Numbered from the stretch's first letter, positions 8,519 to 17,958 are shown. The stretch is DNA of 64,000 nt from Bacteriovoracaceae bacterium (GCA_947441615.1 CANEUH010000019.1:18226-82225), one strand, 5' to 3'. Notes: generated by a model from the sequence alone, not told the origin. Translations and numbers: made by a program.

Positions 8519-9004
8519 ATGTGGATCATTGAAGCCAAATATGGAGAGAAAGATTTTTACCTTAAACTAGAAAAAGAAATTTTTTCACTCATTGATGGCG
8601 AAAAAAATCTTTTCGCGAACTTGGCCAATATTTCTTCATGGATTTACCACACTCTGCCAAATCTGAATTGGTGCGGTTTCTACCTATGGGATAAGACTGA
8701 CCAAGAGCTAGTGCTGGGGCCTTTTCAAGGGAAACCGGCCTGTATACGAATTAAACCTCACCGCGGAGTTTGTGGAGCTGCCTACACTCAAAGGAAAACA
8801 GTGAAAGTCTCTGATGTGAATGAATTTCCCGGTCACATTGCTTGCGACTCATCCACAGAGTCAGAACTCGTTATTCCGTTGATTAAAAACAGCATCGTTT
8901 ATGGCGTTCTTGATCTAGACTCTCCCCTTAAGAGAAACTTCACAGAGATTGATGAGATTCAGCTAACTTCGATTATGAATGTTGTTAGTGATAAGATTTT
9001 CTAA
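8519..9004 (+). CDS. msrC: Free methionine-(R)-sulfoxide reductase (GAF domain)
   Basis: A 161-residue single-GAF enzyme that reduces free L-methionine-(R)-S-oxide. The family segments NWCGFYLW, LGPFQGKPAC, RGVCG and HIACD are all present, with cysteines at 52, 75, 85 and 109. The last three correspond in spacing to the redox-active set of the fRMsr family. It ends by a 4-bp overlap with the convergent MFS gene. Good length match to MsrC/YebR. Confidence 0.9.
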   Translation: MWIIEAKYGEKDFYLKLEKEIFSLIDGEKNLFANLANISSWIYHTLPNLNWCGFYLWDKTDQELVLGPFQGKPACIRIKPHRGVCGAAYTQRKTVKVSDVNEFPGHIACDSSTESELVIPLIKNSIVYGVLDLDSPLKRNFTEIDEIQLTSIMNVVSDKIF

Positions 9005-10254
9005 GCAGCTTCTTCAGTAATTTCAACAACACAGTCATCATCTTGCTCTTTGGAATCATCCTTAAAGAAATAATAATACAAGGTAATGGCCAGAGCGTAG
9101 AAAGAACCTGCGACATAAAAAGTTTGAACAAAAGAATAGGTCTCGATGAGGTACCCGCCGAGTCTAGTACTCGTTGTATACACGAGGTGATAAAAAAAGA
9201 TAATAATAGCTGAAGCGAAGATACTCTCCTCTTCTCTGACTCTTTCCATCTCAAACATGCTGGTGATCGGCCCTGACATATTCATGAGCATTCCCCGCAT
9301 AAAAAAACATCCCAAGACGAGAGTAATATTTCCCGTGATACCCATGGTAATCATGAAAGGGATTGAACATAGGCCTGTTAGGACAATAAATCTTAGGTGG
9401 GTTGTCTTTTTTATAATTGTTGGAGTAACGAAGATTCCAAGAAAAATAAAAAATTGAAGAACAGCATATGCGACTCCAATTTTATCTGTCGCAAGATTAA
9501 ATTTCTCTTTTAGGTATAAATTCATGAAGGGGACTATTAGTCCACCACCGAACGCAAAACAAAGCTTAGGGAGTATAAGTTTTGCTAACAAATGCCAATC
9601 TTTTTCCCTTAAACCTTCAAATAACTTCTTATGTATCTTTTTTGTTGGAAGGCGTTTAATTTGAAAAAACATGATATTCGAAGAGAAGACCGCTCCAAGT
9701 GCAATCATCATCGAAAATCTATAGACTTCTACTTTTGACAAAGTGGGCATTAAGGCTTCCATCATATCTGGAAGAAACCCACCTAGGAGGTAACCCAAAA
9801 GATGTGCGCCCATATTCATCGAAGAATTCATCGTAAAAAGATGGACTCTTTGATCAGGCTTCGAATTTTTTAAATAGAAAGGTGAAACAGAGATATTAAA
9901 AAGTGCCTGGAACATACTCGCCAAAAGTCCAAACGTAAAAAGAGATCCCTCATCAATATTCATCACCTGCAAGGCATAAAAAACTGAGGAGAAAATCATA
10001 GCGGTCGTTACGAGATGTTTAACATGAAATTTTTCAATAATGAGTGCTGCCGGAACCGCCATGAGTGAGATTCCAAGTGAGGTCGTTGAAATTAATCCCC
10101 CAATTGCTGACTCACCAAAACCAAGCTCTTTAAGATAAAGATTGAATAACAAACTATAAATTGAAAGGCCCATGCCCTGAATGGCATTCCCCAGAAGAAA
10201 GAGTTTTACGTTTTTTGGAAGGTTGGAATAATAAGACTTATAACTACGAAACAT
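9001..10254 (-). CDS. Major facilitator superfamily transporter
   Basis: A 417-residue protein with about 12 hydrophobic helices in two halves and a short acidic cytoplasmic tail (SKEQDDD). The start MFRSYKSYYSNLPKNVKLFLLGN places a basic segment before helix 1, as in drug or metabolite exporters. Nothing in the sequence or neighbourhood names a substrate. Confidence 0.85.
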   Translation of the reverse strand: MFRSYKSYYSNLPKNVKLFLLGNAIQGMGLSIYSLLFNLYLKELGFGESAIGGLISTTSLGISLMAVPAALIIEKFHVKHLVTTAMIFSSVFYALQVMNIDEGSLFTFGLLASMFQALFNISVSPFYLKNSKPDQRVHLFTMNSSMNMGAHLLGYLLGGFLPDMMEALMPTLSKVEVYRFSMMIALGAVFSSNIMFFQIKRLPTKKIHKKLFEGLREKDWHLLAKLILPKLCFAFGGGLIVPFMNLYLKEKFNLATDKIGVAYAVLQFFIFLGIFVTPTIIKKTTHLRFIVLTGLCSIPFMITMGITGNITLVLGCFFMRGMLMNMSGPITSMFEMERVREEESIFASAIIIFFYHLVYTTSTRLGGYLIETYSFVQTFYVAGSFYALAITLYYYFFKDDSKEQDDDCVVEITEEAA

Positions 10255-10392
10255 AGGAAAATTCTATCTTGAGTCGAGGCCCATTCCTATTCGGTAAATA
10301 TTAACTACTATAGAGCAGATTAGAATCGTTGGTTTATAAGATTCGGAACCTATAACACTTAAAATATTTTTAAGGGTACCCGTAATAGGAAC

Positions 10393-11985
10393 TTATAGCC
10401 CAGACTTTCCATAATTAGGTAATACCCGAGCTGAAGGATCACTTACATTGCAATTAGACCACTCTTTGTTTGGCATCCAAAAATCCTTTATCAGATGGGA
10501 TTGCCCAGCAAAATGCTTTTCAAAGATATCTCGATAAAGAAGCGACTCTTTTGTAAAAGGAGTTCCATGAGGGTATTTCTCTTTTGCGGCCAAAACATCT
10601 AACTCTGTATACTGACCTTCAGCAAACTCCTTGAGGTAATCTACCATGGAGTGACCCACGGCATCCGAGAAAGCTGCCTTTTCACGCCACAGAATCGAAT
10701 CAGGGATGAAATCAGTGCCATCAAAAGCTTTTCTCAATAACCACTTACCCATTCCTGTCGTATTCATTTTGAATTCTGGATGAATATGCATCACACTTTG
10801 AACAAAATCTAAATCACCAAATGGCACTCGTGCTTCAAGGGAATTGGCGGAAATAGACCGGTCGGCCCTCAATACGTCATACATGTGTAATTCATCAACT
10901 CTTTTTTTAGCTTCTTTCTGAAAGGCTTCGGGAGACGGGGCAAAATCAGTATATTTGTATCCAAATAATTCATCTGAAATCTCGCCCGTTAGTACCACTT
11001 TGATATTTGTTTTTTCATGAATGTATTTACAAACTATATACATCCCAATTGAGGCTCTGACAGTTGTGATATCCCAAGTCTCTAAGTGCCAAATGAGTTT
11101 ATTTAAAACACCTAAAGTATCTTGCTTGTTAAAATAAACTTCATGGTGATCGGTTTTTAAATAATCAGCAACAATTTTGGCGTACCCAATATCAATTGGA
11201 TTATGATCTAGTCCAACCGAGAAAGTTGTTATTGGTTTTCCTAATAAATTTTGAGCAATTCCACAAACTAGAGAAGAGTCTAATCCACCAGACAGTAAAA
11301 AACCAACAGGCACATCAGCAACCAAACGTTTTCTCACTCCTTCAATAAGTTTTTCACGAATATCTTTTAGATGCTGTTCAAAGTTTTTAGGAGAATAACT
11401 TACCACTGTCGTAAGGTCTTTATACTGAACGAATTTATCCCCATCAAAGTAATGCCCAGGGGGGAAAAACTCTACCTTTTCACAATAAGGTGTGAGCACC
11501 TTTATTTCAGATGCGAACATGATTTTTTTATCTTTTGTGTAACCATAAAACAGTGGACGTATGCCAATAGGATCTCTGCCTGCCACTAGTTTCTTTTTTG
11601 CGTTATCCCAAATAACGAGAGCAAACTCTGCATCAAGATTTTGACAAAGTTTTTCAATCCCAAGGTTTTTATACATTGGAATTAAGACTTCACAGTCTGA
11701 ATGTGATTTAAATTTATATGTCGCTTCGTAATCTCTTTTTAAAATTTCGTAGTTATAAATTTCACCATTACATATAGCTACATTACCATTTGAATCATCT
11801 ACGAATGGTTGGTGACCCTTTTGAGTGGGATCCATGATGGCGAGGCGATGAAAACACAGTGAAGCCTCTGTTCCAACCTTTAAGACTTCAGCGTCATCGG
11901 GTCCACGATGAGTAAGTTGTGCAAAGTTTTTTTCAAAATCCGGGAGTTCTTTAACATCTCCAGAGTAGGCAAGTAATCCACACAT
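10393..11985 (-). CDS. asnB: Asparagine synthetase B (glutamine-hydrolysing)
   Basis: A 530-residue enzyme converting aspartate, glutamine and ATP to asparagine. Cys2 (MCGLLAY) is the glutaminase nucleophile exposed after Met removal. The N-terminal half has LTHRGPDD and the CNGEIYN box. The synthetase half has the ATP-pyrophosphatase loop FLLSGGLDSSL and the GEISDELFGY box. The length is close to E. coli AsnB. It has its own upstream region with an inverted repeat and no operon partners. Confidence 0.95.
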   Translation of the reverse strand: MCGLLAYSGDVKELPDFEKNFAQLTHRGPDDAEVLKVGTEASLCFHRLAIMDPTQKGHQPFVDDSNGNVAICNGEIYNYEILKRDYEATYKFKSHSDCEVLIPMYKNLGIEKLCQNLDAEFALVIWDNAKKKLVAGRDPIGIRPLFYGYTKDKKIMFASEIKVLTPYCEKVEFFPPGHYFDGDKFVQYKDLTTVVSYSPKNFEQHLKDIREKLIEGVRKRLVADVPVGFLLSGGLDSSLVCGIAQNLLGKPITTFSVGLDHNPIDIGYAKIVADYLKTDHHEVYFNKQDTLGVLNKLIWHLETWDITTVRASIGMYIVCKYIHEKTNIKVVLTGEISDELFGYKYTDFAPSPEAFQKEAKKRVDELHMYDVLRADRSISANSLEARVPFGDLDFVQSVMHIHPEFKMNTTGMGKWLLRKAFDGTDFIPDSILWREKAAFSDAVGHSMVDYLKEFAEGQYTELDVLAAKEKYPHGTPFTKESLLYRDIFEKHFAGQSHLIKDFWMPNKEWSNCNVSDPSARVLPNYGKSGL

Positions 11986-12003
11986 GAGTTTTTCCTGAAA
12001 TTC

Positions 12004-12021
12004 ATAGGAAGAATTTCCTAT
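12004..12021. promoter_or_regulatory. Inverted repeat upstream of asnB (ATAGGAA-N4-TTCCTAT)
   Basis: A perfect 7-bp inverted repeat (12004-12010 and 12015-12021) lies 19 bases before the asnB start, where a repressor could block transcription or translation. No cognate regulator is visible. Confidence 0.35.
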
Positions 12022-12133
12022 AAATTCTGAATATATTATCTCAAGTTAAAAGTCATCGGTCTCACAGGCCATTTTTGCCTACTAAGTTCAGGAATTATGA
12101 TCTTACTTAGTCTATCTTTTGATTAAATAAAGA

Positions 12134-12448
12134 TTAGCCTCTGATTTGAAAACGGTTCAATTCTTCCAAGGCGAGAACTCTGGCGCGGTCTCTGGCCTTG
12201 CTTAAGAACACTGGGCGATGTGCAGGGAGCTCCACTTCTACGGACTTACCAACATATTCTTTTTTCCAAACATTCATGATTTTAATTCGAACATAGTAAG
12301 TATGATTTTGGGCCTTGTAGCCATACTCCTCCACAGCGACGTATTGTCCCTTGGGTGAGGCCCCAAGCGTGTCAATCATCTGGTGCTCAGATGCCTTAGT
12401 GATATGGGTAAAAGCTAACAAAGTGATAAAAAGGATGATGTTTTTCAT
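12134..12448 (-). CDS. Small secreted protein of unknown function
   Basis: A 104-residue protein with a signal peptide (residues 1-19, ending TKA). The mature part alternates charged and hydrophobic residues (YYVRIKIMNVWKKEYVGKSV), suggesting a small beta fold. It is flanked by asnB and apt without tight spacing. I do not recognise the family. Confidence 0.6.
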   Translation of the reverse strand: MKNIILFITLLAFTHITKASEHQMIDTLGASPKGQYVAVEEYGYKAQNHTYYVRIKIMNVWKKEYVGKSVEVELPAHRPVFLSKARDRARVLALEELNRFQIRG

Positions 12449-12615
12449 GCTTTACCTTAAGCAAGCTCAGGGCCATCTATAAAACAGAATTACCATGAGT
12501 TAGATTTCTCTCTTTGTCTCGAACACAAAGGGATGTCGAAAGATTAGACATAAATTGCTTTTTTATTTAGAAACTTATAAGTTCTGAATTCCTTTTATCA
12601 CTAGGAGTCCTTCGC

Positions 12616-13116
12616 ATGCATTCATTTGAATCCCATATTCGTAATGTTCCTGATTTCCCTAAACCAGGGATTGTTTTCAAAGATATCACTCCCCTCCTTC
12701 AGGAAAGATTCCCTGAAGTCATAGAGGCGATGTCACTGGGAATTAACTGGAATGAAGTTGATTTCGTTGTGGGCATTGAGTCCAGGGGCTTTATCCTAGG
12801 GGCAGCGATGGCACAGCTTAAAGGCAAGGGCTTTATTCCTATGAGGAAGAAGGGAAAACTCCCTCCTCCGGTCATTGCTGAAACTTATACTCTTGAGTAT
12901 GGAACTGACACCTTAGAGATGATCAAGGAAGAGCGCCCAGCAAGAATCGTTCTCGTGGACGATGTACTCGCCACCGGAGGAACTTTAAGAGCAGCGGCAT
13001 CACTATGTATGAAAAATAAACTTGAAGTAAAGGCCATGTCCTTACTCATTAACCTGACTTTTTTAAATAAGTTTAAAGAAGAGGGTCTTCCCGTTCACTC
13101 AGTTCTTAATTACTAA
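12616..13116 (+). CDS. apt: Adenine phosphoribosyltransferase
   Basis: A 166-residue type I phosphoribosyltransferase making AMP from adenine and PRPP. The PRPP-binding motif VLVDDVLATGGT is near residue 116, and the family N-terminus IRNVPDFPKPGIVFKDITPL and flexible hood (RKKGKLPPPVIAETY) are both present. Length and motif order are normal for Apt. Confidence 0.96.
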   Translation: MHSFESHIRNVPDFPKPGIVFKDITPLLQERFPEVIEAMSLGINWNEVDFVVGIESRGFILGAAMAQLKGKGFIPMRKKGKLPPPVIAETYTLEYGTDTLEMIKEERPARIVLVDDVLATGGTLRAAASLCMKNKLEVKAMSLLINLTFLNKFKEEGLPVHSVLNY

Positions 13117-13154
13117 ATTCTTTGAATCTACCCAAAATGGTTTACAATTAAATC

Positions 13155-14411
13155 ATGTGGATCATTTTGGGAATCATACTTTCTTTTTCAGCTCTGGCAC
13201 TCGAATCTTTCGACAAGCTTGGAAATGTTAAAATTTTAAAAGTTTTACCTAATAATATTGTGATGATTAATCGAGGCCTAGAGGATGGTATCTTACGCCA
13301 TGATCACGCCAAGATAAGTCACGAGTTGAATGGGTATAGCTCAAGGGCCATTTGTCTTAAGGCCTCTTCGGATCTTTCCTATTGGAAAATTTATCGAGTC
13401 CCCCATTCTGAAGCTTTTTCTATGGATAACGTCTACGTTCTTTCTGGAATAAGCGATAAAGAAATTCCTAAAAGAATGGGCCAATGGATAGAAAACGAGG
13501 GTGAGTTTGTTGAACCAAAAGAGAAGGTTAAATCAGTCACAGGAACTGATCCATTTAGCCTTTCTAATGACCTACCAGAAAAGCTTACTGAAAGAGATCT
13601 CATTGAGCCTGTAGGTTTGGATAGACGAAAACTTTATGTTGAACAGTCTTGGAATCAAGAGCAATTTAAAAAAGACCTCTCATCTTATAATATTTCCCTT
13701 TTTGCATCACCCTTTATGAGGCAATCGATCAATCAGGCCGAAAGCCTGAGATATGGTTTCAAGGGTGGTAACCTTGCTTCAAAGTACAGGCTAATGACCC
13801 AATTTGAACAACAGCAGACTCAAATAAAAGATCCTTTAACGAAAGAAACTGTTAGAACCAGAGGAACAAACGGTCAATTGCAATTTGTGATTCACCACCT
13901 GACTCCCTCTCTGTCCTCCCTTAGCCTTATTAACTATAATTCACAACAATTTAGCGACCTAGGAACCCCCGCCTCGCACTGGCAAGTTGGAGTTTTGGGA
14001 TTCACCTGGCATATGCATGATTCAAAAACCTGGGAGTATATGGATTTCTCCTATATTCCTCTCTACGATATTCGTAAAACCGATGTGATGAATAATGGAC
14101 AGGTTTCACAAGACTCAAAAAGTGGATTAAGGCATGGATTTCGTTTTGGAGTTAAAAGCAGAATTAATGAACGTGTAGCCTTTGAAAATATTCTGTGGCT
14201 TAGACCCTACCAAGACTTGGCTTCCTGGATGATAGAGACAGATAACCTTAACCTCTCTAACGACTTAAAGTTTATCGTTAGTTTAACCAATAATCTCTTT
14301 TTTGATTACAATTTGATTTATCAAAAAGATAAAATTTGGAAAACGAAAAGTGGACTACCAGATAGTAACACCATTAACTCGCTTAATTTAAGATATGATT
14401 TTAGTCTCTAG
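13155..14411 (+). CDS. Secreted or outer-membrane protein of unknown function
   Basis: A 418-residue protein starting with a signal peptide (residues 1-15). Residues 25-90 form a compact segment (KILKVLPNNIVMINRGLEDG) like the small beta domains that precede membrane barrels. The C-terminal two thirds alternate polar and hydrophobic residues and end NLRYDFSL, consistent with an outer-membrane beta barrel. No catalytic motif is seen. It converges with tlyA, overlapping by 4 bp. Confidence 0.7.
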   Translation: MWIILGIILSFSALALESFDKLGNVKILKVLPNNIVMINRGLEDGILRHDHAKISHELNGYSSRAICLKASSDLSYWKIYRVPHSEAFSMDNVYVLSGISDKEIPKRMGQWIENEGEFVEPKEKVKSVTGTDPFSLSNDLPEKLTERDLIEPVGLDRRKLYVEQSWNQEQFKKDLSSYNISLFASPFMRQSINQAESLRYGFKGGNLASKYRLMTQFEQQQTQIKDPLTKETVRTRGTNGQLQFVIHHLTPSLSSLSLINYNSQQFSDLGTPASHWQVGVLGFTWHMHDSKTWEYMDFSYIPLYDIRKTDVMNNGQVSQDSKSGLRHGFRFGVKSRINERVAFENILWLRPYQDLASWMIETDNLNLSNDLKFIVSLTNNLFFDYNLIYQKDKIWKTKSGLPDSNTINSLNLRYDFSL

Positions 14412-15127
14412 ACTTTTTTAAACCAACCAAGAAACTCTTTATTTCCAGATTTCCCTTCAATGGGAGAATCAATTGTCTCAAGGTGAGTCCATCCATTTGC
14501 GATAAAAAATGCAGTCACTTCAGCTAAGACACTCGCCTGGACTTTCGAATCTTTAATCACGCCATCTTTTGGAAGTCTCTCACGTCCGGCCTCAAATTGA
14601 GGTTTAATTAAAACGATTAAATCAGCTTCTGGCATCAAGAGTTTAAATACGTTTGATAGAACTTTTGTGACCGATACAAATGAAAGATCCATCACCGCCC
14701 CATCGGCAAGTTCAGGAAGTTCATTCAGTTCACGGATATTCGTTCCTTCTAGATTAATAACTCGAGAATCTTCTTTCAGTTTTGGATCTAATTGATCATG
14801 GCCAACATCAATGGCATAAACTTTTGAGGCACCCTTTTCCAAAAGAACTTCGGTAAAACCACCTGTACTTGCTCCAACATCGAGAAAGACTTTGTTAGTC
14901 ACATCCAGATGAAAGACCTCTAGGGCCTTTAAGAGTTTTAAGGCCCCACGTCCAACGAAAATTTGGGACTTAATTTCAATATGGGATTCCGGATCAATCA
15001 GGTCACTGGCCTTTTTTATCAATTGCCCGTTAACACTCACTTCACCATTTTCAATGATAGTTTTGGCCTTTGACCTGGTTGAAACAAACCCCTTATCAGC
15101 GAGAACTTTATCTGCTCGATCTTTCAC
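14408..15127 (-). CDS. tlyA: TlyA-family rRNA 2'-O-methyltransferase
   Basis: A 239-residue protein with an N-terminal S4 RNA-binding domain (residues 1-55, ADKVLADKGFVSTRSKAK) and a FtsJ-like Rossmann methyltransferase. The SAM site is LDVGASTGGFTE near residue 82, and the later block includes AVMDLSFVSV. TlyA proteins methylate 16S and/or 23S rRNA; the older label hemolysin is misleading. It starts within the stop of dapF (ATGA). Confidence 0.92.
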   Translation of the reverse strand: MKDRADKVLADKGFVSTRSKAKTIIENGEVSVNGQLIKKASDLIDPESHIEIKSQIFVGRGALKLLKALEVFHLDVTNKVFLDVGASTGGFTEVLLEKGASKVYAIDVGHDQLDPKLKEDSRVINLEGTNIRELNELPELADGAVMDLSFVSVTKVLSNVFKLLMPEADLIVLIKPQFEAGRERLPKDGVIKDSKVQASVLAEVTAFFIANGWTHLETIDSPIEGKSGNKEFLGWFKKV

Positions 15128-15906
15128 ACTGCGTATTCACCTTCAAAGCAAAATTTGACCTCACCTGAGTAATGAATTTTATCCGCCACAGAAATATGCT
15201 GTGAGCCACCTAAAGTCTTTAGGGTGATGTCTCCAGTCCAGCCATACCAATGATTGAGGGCCAGTCCAGAGGCCGTAAGTCCAGTTCCGCATGAGAATGT
15301 TTCATCCTCAACCCCTCTCTCGTAAGTTCTTACATAGGCAACTTGATGGCCTTCAAGGACCTGAAGGAAACTCACATTCGTTCCATTGGGAAACATTTTA
15401 TGAAAGCGGTATTGGGGAGCACGGGATTTAATATCAATTCTTTTTGCTTCATGAACTTCAAACACAAGATGAGGAACACCGGTGTTGACGAAGAAGCTTC
15501 TCTTAAACTCATTAAAGGGTGAAAGATCAAAGGCATTCATGTCTTTAATTTCAGACATTTCAACAGCAAATGCACCGTCTTTTTTAGTGATTTCATAAAC
15601 ACCATTCATGGTTTTAATTCGGTAGGTGTTTTTTCTTTCTTTATTTTGATCATCTAGGTAGGTCACAAGGCAGCGGATACCGTTTCCACACATCTCCGCC
15701 TCACCGCCATCAGAATTATAAATTTGCATTCGCCCATCAGCATTTTCAGCTGAGCTAAGGACTAATATACCATCGGCCCCAACTCCAAAATGCCTACTAC
15801 ACATAGCGGAGATTAATTCAGCAGTTAGAGGTATTTCTGGACGGTTAAGGATGATGAAGTCATTCCCATTACCTGAGTACTTATGGAACTTAATTTTAGT
15901 TTTCAT
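15124..15906 (-). CDS. dapF: Diaminopimelate epimerase
   Basis: A 260-residue enzyme converting LL- to meso-diaminopimelate for lysine and peptidoglycan synthesis. The two catalytic cysteines are seen in AEMCGNGIRC and TFSCGTGLTASG, with the N-terminal SGNGNDFIIL. It forms a two-gene unit with tlyA by ATGA overlap. Confidence 0.95.
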   Translation of the reverse strand: MKTKIKFHKYSGNGNDFIILNRPEIPLTAELISAMCSRHFGVGADGILVLSSAENADGRMQIYNSDGGEAEMCGNGIRCLVTYLDDQNKERKNTYRIKTMNGVYEITKKDGAFAVEMSEIKDMNAFDLSPFNEFKRSFFVNTGVPHLVFEVHEAKRIDIKSRAPQYRFHKMFPNGTNVSFLQVLEGHQVAYVRTYERGVEDETFSCGTGLTASGLALNHWYGWTGDITLKTLGGSQHISVADKIHYSGEVKFCFEGEYAV

Positions 15907-16029
15907 AAGTTATTTCTAACACAAGGGTCAAATTATTGAAATAGTGTCTTAGATGGATAGAAAAAGAACAAATTGAGGAAACTCAATATTGGCAATGATA
16001 GGAGGATCAAGTAAATTAATAGGCCTTAG

Positions 16030-16106
16030 GGGACTATAGCTCAATTGGTTAGAGCTCCCGGCTCATAACCGGGTGGTTACAGGTTCAAGTCCTGTTGGTC
16101 CCACCA
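16030..16106 (+). tRNA. tRNA with CAU anticodon (elongator Met, or Ile2)
   Basis: A 77-nt cloverleaf with encoded CCA. The acceptor GGGACTA pairs with TGGTCCC (one G-U), and the anticodon stem CCCGG/CCGGG encloses CTCATAA with CAT at 16064-16066. The T arm reads ACAGG TTCAAGT CCTGT. It lacks the initiator-type C1 mismatch, so it is elongator tRNA-Met or the lysidine-modified tRNA-Ile2, which I cannot separate by eye. Its 3' end is the left border of the accessory island. Confidence 0.93.
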
Positions 16107-16132
16107 CTTTTTTTTTCAGTACATCATCAGGT

Positions 16133-16564
16133 CTAATTTGATTCCCATCTAAACTCATACAAAAGCATTGATGGACGGTATGAATACGAAATGTTTTCTG
16201 AAGAACATTTACCAGATTCGATTGATTGCACCGTGTGTCCAATGCTTTTTATTTCAGATTTTTCATTCCACGAACACGAAATCGTTTTCTTTAATTCATC
16301 GAATCTTTCTTTTGGTACAAACAAAAATTGAACCTTAAGTCTTCCTAATGAATCAAAGAAATGTCCACTCTCTATTGATTTCCAGGTGAACCAATAGATA
16401 ATTCCATTATGCTTTTGTTCAAATGTAGGCCCCAACTCCTTGATCACTTGCTCTCTTGTAGCCCTTTCATGCCATAACTTATTAATCATGGCATATCTGT
16501 CAGGGCTTTTCTTGCTTGCAGCGCAAGCTACTATTAAAAGTAAGAATGGCATGAATCTCATCAT
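16133..16564 (-). CDS. Small lipoprotein, island unit gene A
   Basis: A 143-residue predicted lipoprotein with lipobox IVAC (Cys14) after a hydrophobic signal. The mature part has NKLWHERATREQVIKELGP, an SmpA/OmlA-like start used for small outer-membrane lipoproteins, then short beta segments. It overlaps the upstream HExxH gene by an ATGA. A decayed paralogue lies at 19309-19593 in the same relative position. Function unknown. Confidence 0.75.
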   Translation of the reverse strand: MMRFMPFLLLIVACAASKKSPDRYAMINKLWHERATREQVIKELGPTFEQKHNGIIYWFTWKSIESGHFFDSLGRLKVQFLFVPKERFDELKKTISCSWNEKSEIKSIGHTVQSIESGKCSSENISYSYRPSMLLYEFRWESN

Positions 16565-17262
16565 TTCAATCTTCCTTTGAGAAATTGATAAATTTTTGGA
16601 TATTTTTTCGCATAAGTCTCTGGCGAAATATAGAATTCTTCCACATGGTTGGAAAAATCTTCTTCTTTGCTGATCGATGAATCAGGTTTAAGTAACACTT
16701 TCGGTGGAATTTCAAAAACTTGTCCAGCTTTATCAACCTCAAGTTTCCAACCTGAAAGGTCAACGAAATCATTAACACCATCTGGACCTAAGTTTTTATA
16801 AATGTGATGAGAGGATTCATGAACGATAACAGATTTCTTATTTTGCTCTTTAAAAAATTGATCATAAATTATTATTGATTTATGGACTAGCTCGCTCGAA
16901 GCTGGATTACCTTTATACATGGAATCCTTGGCTCGTCGAAAGTTATAATTCTTAACTTCGGTCCATGAAGGTAAAGTAGGCAAGATTTCGAGCATAAGTT
17001 GCACTTCACTTCTATTCCACTTCTTAAAAACCTCTCCCTTATGAGACCACCCGATTATGGGATCATCAGAAAATTGTTTAATATGAACATCTGCATCTTT
17101 CCAGCGATTCCTACAATGTTCCACCCTTGGATGCTGCCGAACAGTTGTTTGCTGACGAGGATGCTTATCCACATCAGAAGCCGACACCTTGCTCTGCCAC
17201 CACTGGCACTCTACCGAATAAGCTTCTGGAATTAATAAAATAAGAAGTAAAAAAAAATTCAT
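16561..17262 (-). CDS. Secreted HExxH metallopeptidase-like protein, island unit gene B
   Basis: A 233-residue protein with a signal peptide (ending PEAYS). H148-E-S-S-H152 is an HExxH zinc site, and acidic residues follow in SKEEDFSNHVEEFY, where a third ligand could lie. A Cys/Trp-rich N-terminal block (ECQWWQSKVSA, HPRVEHCRNRW) recurs in the decayed copy at 19590-19855. I start at the ATG at 17262, eight bases after the higA stop; a longer start would overlap higA. A secreted protease or toxin-like role is inferred from the zinc motif only. Confidence 0.7.
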   Translation of the reverse strand: MNFFLLLILLIPEAYSVECQWWQSKVSASDVDKHPRQQTTVRQHPRVEHCRNRWKDADVHIKQFSDDPIIGWSHKGEVFKKWNRSEVQLMLEILPTLPSWTEVKNYNFRRAKDSMYKGNPASSELVHKSIIIYDQFFKEQNKKSVIVHESSHHIYKNLGPDGVNDFVDLSGWKLEVDKAGQVFEIPPKVLLKPDSSISKEEDFSNHVEEFYISPETYAKKYPKIYQFLKGRLK

Positions 17263-17269
17263 TTTTAAC

Positions 17270-17575
17270 TTATCCAGCTTTATTAAGCTTGCCTGGTAAT
17301 TCACTGTCTTTCAGTTCATCCTGAGCATCAAACAAGTCGACAGCAAGCTGAGCATTCAACCAAAACTCAGGCGAAGTATCGAAGGCTGAAGCAAGCTTTA
17401 ATGCCAACTTGGAAGAAACAGATGTTTTCCCATTCACAAGACGATTAATTACTTTAATATCAATTCCAAGATGATCAGCTACGATTTTTTGAGTCAAGCC
17501 TAGAGGAATAAGATACTCCTCTTTAAGGATTTCCCCAGGAGTAGTAGGTCTTCTCGTAAAACGCTTAATTTTCAT
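17270..17575 (-). CDS. higA: HigA-type antitoxin (XRE helix-turn-helix)
   Basis: A 101-residue antitoxin with the VapI/HigA form: the N-terminal RRPTTPGEILKEEYL, then helix-turn-helix LTQKIVADHLGIDIKVINRL, and SPEFWLNAQ near the end. It lies 9 bp after the toxin gene, the reversed toxin-first order typical of higBA. It should neutralise the toxin and repress the operon. Confidence 0.92.
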   Translation of the reverse strand: MKIKRFTRRPTTPGEILKEEYLIPLGLTQKIVADHLGIDIKVINRLVNGKTSVSSKLALKLASAFDTSPEFWLNAQLAVDLFDAQDELKDSELPGKLNKAG

Positions 17576-17584
17576 AAAACCTCG

Positions 17585-17875
17585 TTAATGGTAATCAACT
17601 ATGTCGACTTCGACCGGGCCCTGACTTGTCCATTGAAAGATAATCCTCCATTGGTCATTAATCTTAATACTATAGAAACCTTTCAGGGTACCTTTTAATT
17701 CTTGAAGACGATTACCTGGAGGAGACCGTAAATCCAGTAAGACATGAGAATAATGAAGCATGTCCAACTTCCTCCTAGCAATAGAATGAACAGATCTCCA
17801 TCCGACCTTAGGCGGGATTTTGCCTGTATAAAAAAACTCTCGAATTCCATTGTCTGCAAAGCCAAGAATCGCCAT
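17585..17875 (-). CDS. higB: HigB-type mRNA-interferase toxin (RelE superfamily)
   Basis: A 96-residue toxin. Family features are RRKLDMLHYSHVLLDLRSPPGNRLQELKG and YSIKINDQWRIIFQW, the RelE/HigB core with its basic catalytic residues. I use the ATG at 17875: the alternative GTG 15 bases upstream falls in an inverted repeat that looks like the operator. HigB cleaves translated mRNA on the ribosome. Confidence 0.9.
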   Translation of the reverse strand: MAILGFADNGIREFFYTGKIPPKVGWRSVHSIARRKLDMLHYSHVLLDLRSPPGNRLQELKGTLKGFYSIKINDQWRIIFQWTSQGPVEVDIVDYH

Positions 17876-17881
17876 AACTAC

Positions 17882-17902
17882 ATATACCACAACAAGGTAT
17901 AC
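17882..17902. promoter_or_regulatory. Probable HigA operator (ATATACC-N7-GGTATAC)
   Basis: Near-perfect 7-bp arms (17882-17888 and 17896-17902) sit directly upstream of higB. This is where HigBA autorepression normally acts, and the site supports the shorter higB start. Confidence 0.55.
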
Positions 17903-17958
17903 TCGTCAACGGTCATTCATCTTTCAAGTATCCCTACTTCTCTGACTGTTTTAGAGTG

